NCBI GenBank assembly: GCA_020112395.1
Contig: JACCEK010000001.1
Span: 1,054,001 to 1,118,000, forward strand
DNA from: Aerococcaceae bacterium DSM 111021
GTDB lineage: Bacteria > Bacillota > Bacilli > Lactobacillales > Aerococcaceae
Direction of reading: 5' to 3'
DNA: 64,000 nt
The notes beneath the pieces were generated by a model. It made no database searches and was not told the origin of the DNA. It saw only the letters and a list, made by a program, of their open reading frames with translations. Of the stretch, positions 60,906 through 64,000 are shown piece after piece (the first letter of the stretch is position 1; each line of letters begins with the position of its first letter). The position numbers and the translations under genes were made by a program.

Positions 60906-62255
60906 TTATTCATCAAAATATCGATGTTGGAATTCTAACTCCATTGGTGAAACAAATACGTAACCTTGTTCAATTAATTCAGGTACAAAACGAGCTACAG
61001 CATCAACTGTATACTGCGCAGTATCATGCATCAATACAAGCATGTCACTTGATAAATTTGACATAATATTCTGATAAATCAGTTCAGCGTCTTGAAGTTG
61101 CCAATCTAATGAATCGACGTTCCAAAGTATTGATGTCATATCCGGAAATAAACGAACAGCACGTGGCCCGCCAGCACCAAATGGCATACGGTATAAAGTC
61201 GGCTCGTAGCCTGTCGCTTCAACGATAGAGTCTTGTGCCCACTCAATCTCTTGAATGATTTCCTCATCAGGTATTTGACTGAAATCAGGATGTGAATAAC
61301 TATGGTTTGCAATGATATGCCCTTCATCAACAATTCTTTTTGCCATTTCAGGATTCTCATCTACATATGCACCATATACGAAGAATGTTGCTTTTACATC
61401 ATTTTCAGCTAAAATCTCTAAAATTTGAGGTGTAAACTCTGTATTCGGTCCATCATCAAATGTTAATGCAATTTGAGGTGACGGATTAAGCGGTGTACCT
61501 TTTAATCGTTCACTCAAAACAGGGTTAGAGAAAATGGCATCGAGTAGCAACTGCTCATAATGTCCGTAACTATGCCCATTAATAATCGCATTCACTAAAT
61601 TATCCAATGATTGGTTATAAATTTCATAAGTCTTTGCCATGTATGGTTGATTAGTAAACTGAGTCACTTTATCAGTAAGCTCATTCGCTATAAGTACCAC
61701 ATCATATAAGTTGCTTCGCGTCACGGTTTTAATCTCCGTGAAGGTCCCCATCTCACTTCTCAACGCCTCCATCTCTTGAATAAGCGTTGGGACTTCGTCT
61801 AACAGATTCTTCGCTTTAGTCACATATTCATTGTCTTCTTTAGGCAAAGAGTTTTGAGTTTGAGTAATTAAATCACTCGTTACACCCTCTTTCACTAAAA
61901 GTTCTGTTTCACCAATTAAAGGATTCCCTTCGAAAACAGGTGATATAACAGTCAGCACATCAAATTGAGACTGAGCTTTGCTAATAATTGTGTTTAATTC
62001 TTCTTTTTTGTCATGAGGTAATTTATTCACAGAATTTTCTGCTTGTTGTATTTCCTCTTGGGTGACTTCAGCTTTTAATACATTGTTTTCTTGATTTTCA
62101 AATAATACATTAATATCTGCTTGGGCAGCTTGTAATCTTTCTTCTTCCGAAGGATAGAAAACACTATACAGTACACCCAATATTAAAAACACACCAAGAA
62201 TTGATAATAATATTTTTCCTACATCTGATTTTACAAACTCTAATATATATTTCAT
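60906..62255 (-). CDS. Membrane-anchored polysaccharide deacetylase (NodB/PgdA type)
   Basis: Probably deacetylates a wall polymer such as peptidoglycan GlcNAc, giving lysozyme resistance. The 449-residue protein has an N-terminal membrane helix (about 14-33), then a helical extracellular region (about 38-245) without a recognisable family. The NodB domain (about 258-445) has the catalytic Asp pair in LTFDDGP (264-270), metal histidines in NHSYSHPDF (317-325), and RMPFGAGG. WNVDSLDW and VLMHD follow. It lies 36 bases after the metallopeptidase gene, so it may share its transcript. The exact substrate is inferred. Confidence 0.85.
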   Translation of the reverse strand: MKYILEFVKSDVGKILLSILGVFLILGVLYSVFYPSEEERLQAAQADINVLFENQENNVLKAEVTQEEIQQAENSVNKLPHDKKEELNTIISKAQSQFDVLTVISPVFEGNPLIGETELLVKEGVTSDLITQTQNSLPKEDNEYVTKAKNLLDEVPTLIQEMEALRSEMGTFTEIKTVTRSNLYDVVLIANELTDKVTQFTNQPYMAKTYEIYNQSLDNLVNAIINGHSYGHYEQLLLDAIFSNPVLSERLKGTPLNPSPQIALTFDDGPNTEFTPQILEILAENDVKATFFVYGAYVDENPEMAKRIVDEGHIIANHSYSHPDFSQIPDEEIIQEIEWAQDSIVEATGYEPTLYRMPFGAGGPRAVRLFPDMTSILWNVDSLDWQLQDAELIYQNIMSNLSSDMLVLMHDTAQYTVDAVARFVPELIEQGYVFVSPMELEFQHRYFDE

Positions 62256-62291
62256 TACAACAAGTAGACCTACCTTTTTTATTTTACCTTC

Positions 62292-63242
62292 TTATTCTAT
62301 GTCTAGATACGTATTAAACGTATCGCCGTGTTCAAAATCTCCATATTCATAACCACGCATAAACCATGCTTGACGCTGTTGTGCCGTACCATGAGTAAAA
62401 CTGTCAGGCACAACGTGTCCTGTGGCACGCTCTTGAATCGTATCATCCCCAACCGCAAAAGCAGCTTGGAGGGCTTCGTCAATATCTCCAGTTTCTAGCA
62501 AGCCTTCTTGCTCGGCATATTGAGCCCAAACACCAGCGAAGTAGTCCGCTTGGAGTTCTAAACGCACATTTAATTCGTTCGCTTCCGTCTCTGATAGACC
62601 TTGTCTAACATTATTATACTCATCCATCACACCAATTTCGTTTTGAATGTGGTGCCCAACTTCATGGGCAATAACATAGGCCATCGCAAAATCTCCAGGT
62701 GCTCCGTATTGTTGTGACAAGTCACGCCAGAAAGATAAGTCGATATAGACATTATCGTCAGCAGGACAATAGAACGGCCCTGCTTGGGCACTACCAAATC
62801 CGCACCCGGATGTGGCAGTCCCATCTTCATATATTACCATACCTGGCTCATCATAAGTCATATTCTCTGTTGAAAATTCTTCATTCCAAAAATCTTCTGT
62901 ACTCGCAAGCACAGCAGACACAAAATTAAACTCGTCATCCGTCACACCTGTATCACTTTGTTGGGCTTCATTATTAACTTGAATACCACTCGATGGGGCA
63001 TTCATATTACTTCCACCAAGTAAATCACCAAATCCGCCTAATGCACCCCCACCTAAAACTGAAAAGAGAATAATCGCTAAGACAACCCATTTCCCTTTAC
63101 CTGGTATGAGAAACAACAGATTCATTAAGCTACCGCCCATTGATGAGCGAGAGCCACCTCGGTTACGACCAAATGATGATCCACCAGATTGTCCACGACG
63201 ATCTTGAACATTTTTACTACGACGTAAATCTTCCCATTTCAT
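62292..63242 (-). CDS. YpfJ-type neutral zinc metallopeptidase
   Basis: The 316-residue protein of PF04228 starts at the ATG at 63242 (MKWEDLRRSKNVQDRRG), with GGAGG seven bases upstream. An earlier ATG at 63308 lies in the preceding gene. The N-terminus is rich in Gly/Ser/Arg. One membrane helix (about 50-72) follows, then the peptidase domain with CGFGSAQAGPFYCPADDNVY and the zinc motif IAHEVGHHIQ (HEVGHH at 193-198). ELQADYFAGVW follows. The active site should face outward. The family's function is poorly known. It is 26 bases after cls. Confidence 0.9.
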   Translation of the reverse strand: MKWEDLRRSKNVQDRRGQSGGSSFGRNRGGSRSSMGGSLMNLLFLIPGKGKWVVLAIILFSVLGGGALGGFGDLLGGSNMNAPSSGIQVNNEAQQSDTGVTDDEFNFVSAVLASTEDFWNEEFSTENMTYDEPGMVIYEDGTATSGCGFGSAQAGPFYCPADDNVYIDLSFWRDLSQQYGAPGDFAMAYVIAHEVGHHIQNEIGVMDEYNNVRQGLSETEANELNVRLELQADYFAGVWAQYAEQEGLLETGDIDEALQAAFAVGDDTIQERATGHVVPDSFTHGTAQQRQAWFMRGYEYGDFEHGDTFNTYLDIE

Positions 63243-63268
63243 AATAATTCCTCCATTTTGGGTTATTT

Positions 63269-64000
63269 TTAAACAAATGGCGCTATCAGCCGAAGAATAG
63301 CATCCCAAACACTACCAATGAGACCCACTTTAATATCTTGTAACTGGATACGTCTAGATTTCGCTTGAGAATCTAGAAAATCTTTACTAATATCTTCAAT
63401 CACTGGGTGATAATAAAACATCGTGCTCGTTTCAAAGTGCAAATAAAGTGACCGATAATCTAAATTAATCGTACCGACGGTCGCTACTTTATCATCTGAA
63501 ACAAACGTTTTTGCATGCAAGAAGCCGGGTGTATATTCATAAATTTTAATCCCAGCTTTCATTAACGGTCTATAATATGAACGTGTCAGCCTAAATACCA
63601 TCTTTTTGTCCGGAATGCCAGGTGTCATTAAACGAACATCCACCCCGCGCTTAGCGGCTAATTGCATCGCTGTTTGTAATTCATATGAAATCACGAGATA
63701 CGGTGTATAAATATACACATAATCTTGGGCATTATTTAAAATTTCACGGTAGACATTCTCCCCTACGGGTTCAACATCCAAAGGTGTATCTCCAAAAGGC
63801 TGAACAAAGCCCATCTCATCCATCGCTGTTTCATCTTCTTGTAATTCGCGTGTTTCATTCATAATATGATCAATTCGAAATGGTTCATAGGATTCGTCCG
63901 TATAATAAAAAGAATTCCACATATTCAAGAATAAATTCGTTAAATTCCATGTTGCTGGCCCTTGAATTCGAACCATATTATCTTTCCAATAACCAAATCG
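63269..64000 (-). CDS. cls: Cardiolipin synthase (partial, C-terminal part)
   Basis: Joins two phosphatidylglycerol molecules to cardiolipin at the membrane. The frame is open to the right edge. The last 244 residues are visible, beginning RFGYWKDNMVRIQGPA. They contain the second phospholipase-D motif HAKTFVSDDKVATVGTINLD and the downstream YIYTPYLV and RGVDVRLMTP blocks of Cls. The end AILRLIAPFV is typical of the family. The N-terminal membrane helices and the first HKD motif lie outside the window. Confidence 0.93.
   Translation of the reverse strand, partial: RFGYWKDNMVRIQGPATWNLTNLFLNMWNSFYYTDESYEPFRIDHIMNETRELQEDETAMDEMGFVQPFGDTPLDVEPVGENVYREILNNAQDYVYIYTPYLVISYELQTAMQLAAKRGVDVRLMTPGIPDKKMVFRLTRSYYRPLMKAGIKIYEYTPGFLHAKTFVSDDKVATVGTINLDYRSLYLHFETSTMFYYHPVIEDISKDFLDSQAKSRRIQLQDIKVGLIGSVWDAILRLIAPFV

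Noticed and set aside
1-64000. CRISPR array, prophage, insertion sequence, tRNA or rRNA genes
   Set aside because: No regularly spaced repeats, transposase or integrase frames, or RNA gene signatures were seen on either strand.

Overview
The window is AT-rich, compact and mostly coded on the minus strand. Gene content points to a low-GC Gram-positive of the order Lactobacillales: D-lactate dehydrogenase, mannitol PTS operon, ComFA/ComFC, long-form HPF, PyrR- and PurR-type control, TagO, and SecA without the zinc tail. A family such as Aerococcaceae or Carnobacteriaceae is plausible, but nothing here proves it. I see no rRNA, tRNA, CRISPR array, prophage or insertion sequence.

Layout. 1-4.2 kb: phosphate uptake (pstC, start of pstA) behind a triple Pho box, with phoP-phoR next door. 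4.6-13.4 kb: housekeeping block ftsX-ftsE-prfB (with its programmed +1 frameshift)-secA-hpf, then the potassium system ktrA-ktrB. 13.5-15.7 kb: comFA-comFC. 15.8-19.2 kb: a four-gene redox operon with two tandem luciferase-like monooxygenases, an FMN reductase and a DsbA-like protein. 19.3-25.6 kb: two DegV paralogues, yigZ, and a pncB-nadE-tagO operon. 26-28.4 kb: two secreted proteins with Ser/Glu-rich tails. 28.6-33.6 kb: a priming sugar transferase, prs, glmU and purR. 33.6-34.4 kb: a structured intergenic stretch with a possible small peptide gene. 34.4-35.2 kb: two tandem paralogous membrane proteins of unknown function. 35.4-40.9 kb: mannitol operon mtlA-mtlR-mtlF-mtlD. 41.3-43.8 kb: zinc ABC importer behind a Zur-like box. 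44-45.7 kb: a two-gene ABC exporter. 45.8-49.9 kb: a DUF454 protein, a GTPase, the metallopeptidase YugP and a uracil permease under a PyrR attenuator. 50-55.3 kb: an ABC importer with three tandem substrate-binding proteins behind a long leader. 55.3-64 kb: D-2-hydroxyacid dehydrogenase behind its own leader terminator, a DUF218 protein, ilvE, a lipoprotein, sigma-54, a polysaccharide deacetylase, a YpfJ-type metallopeptidase and the end of cardiolipin synthase.

The most novel-looking element is the roughly 300-nt leader at 54882-55206 in front of the triple-SBP importer. It encodes an 18-residue peptide ending in a Tyr/Phe cluster. Two mutually exclusive hairpins follow, then a hairpin that hides an antiterminator strand, and then an intrinsic terminator whose 5' arm is perfectly complementary to that strand over 13 nt. 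The pairings form a coherent logic for ribosome-mediated attenuation by aromatic amino acids. I see no T-box consensus. Other points of interest are the substrate-binding proteins without a lipobox, Ser/Glu-rich tails on unrelated exported proteins, MtlA with a second EIIB-like domain lacking its cysteine, and a sigma-54 with a degenerate RpoN box.
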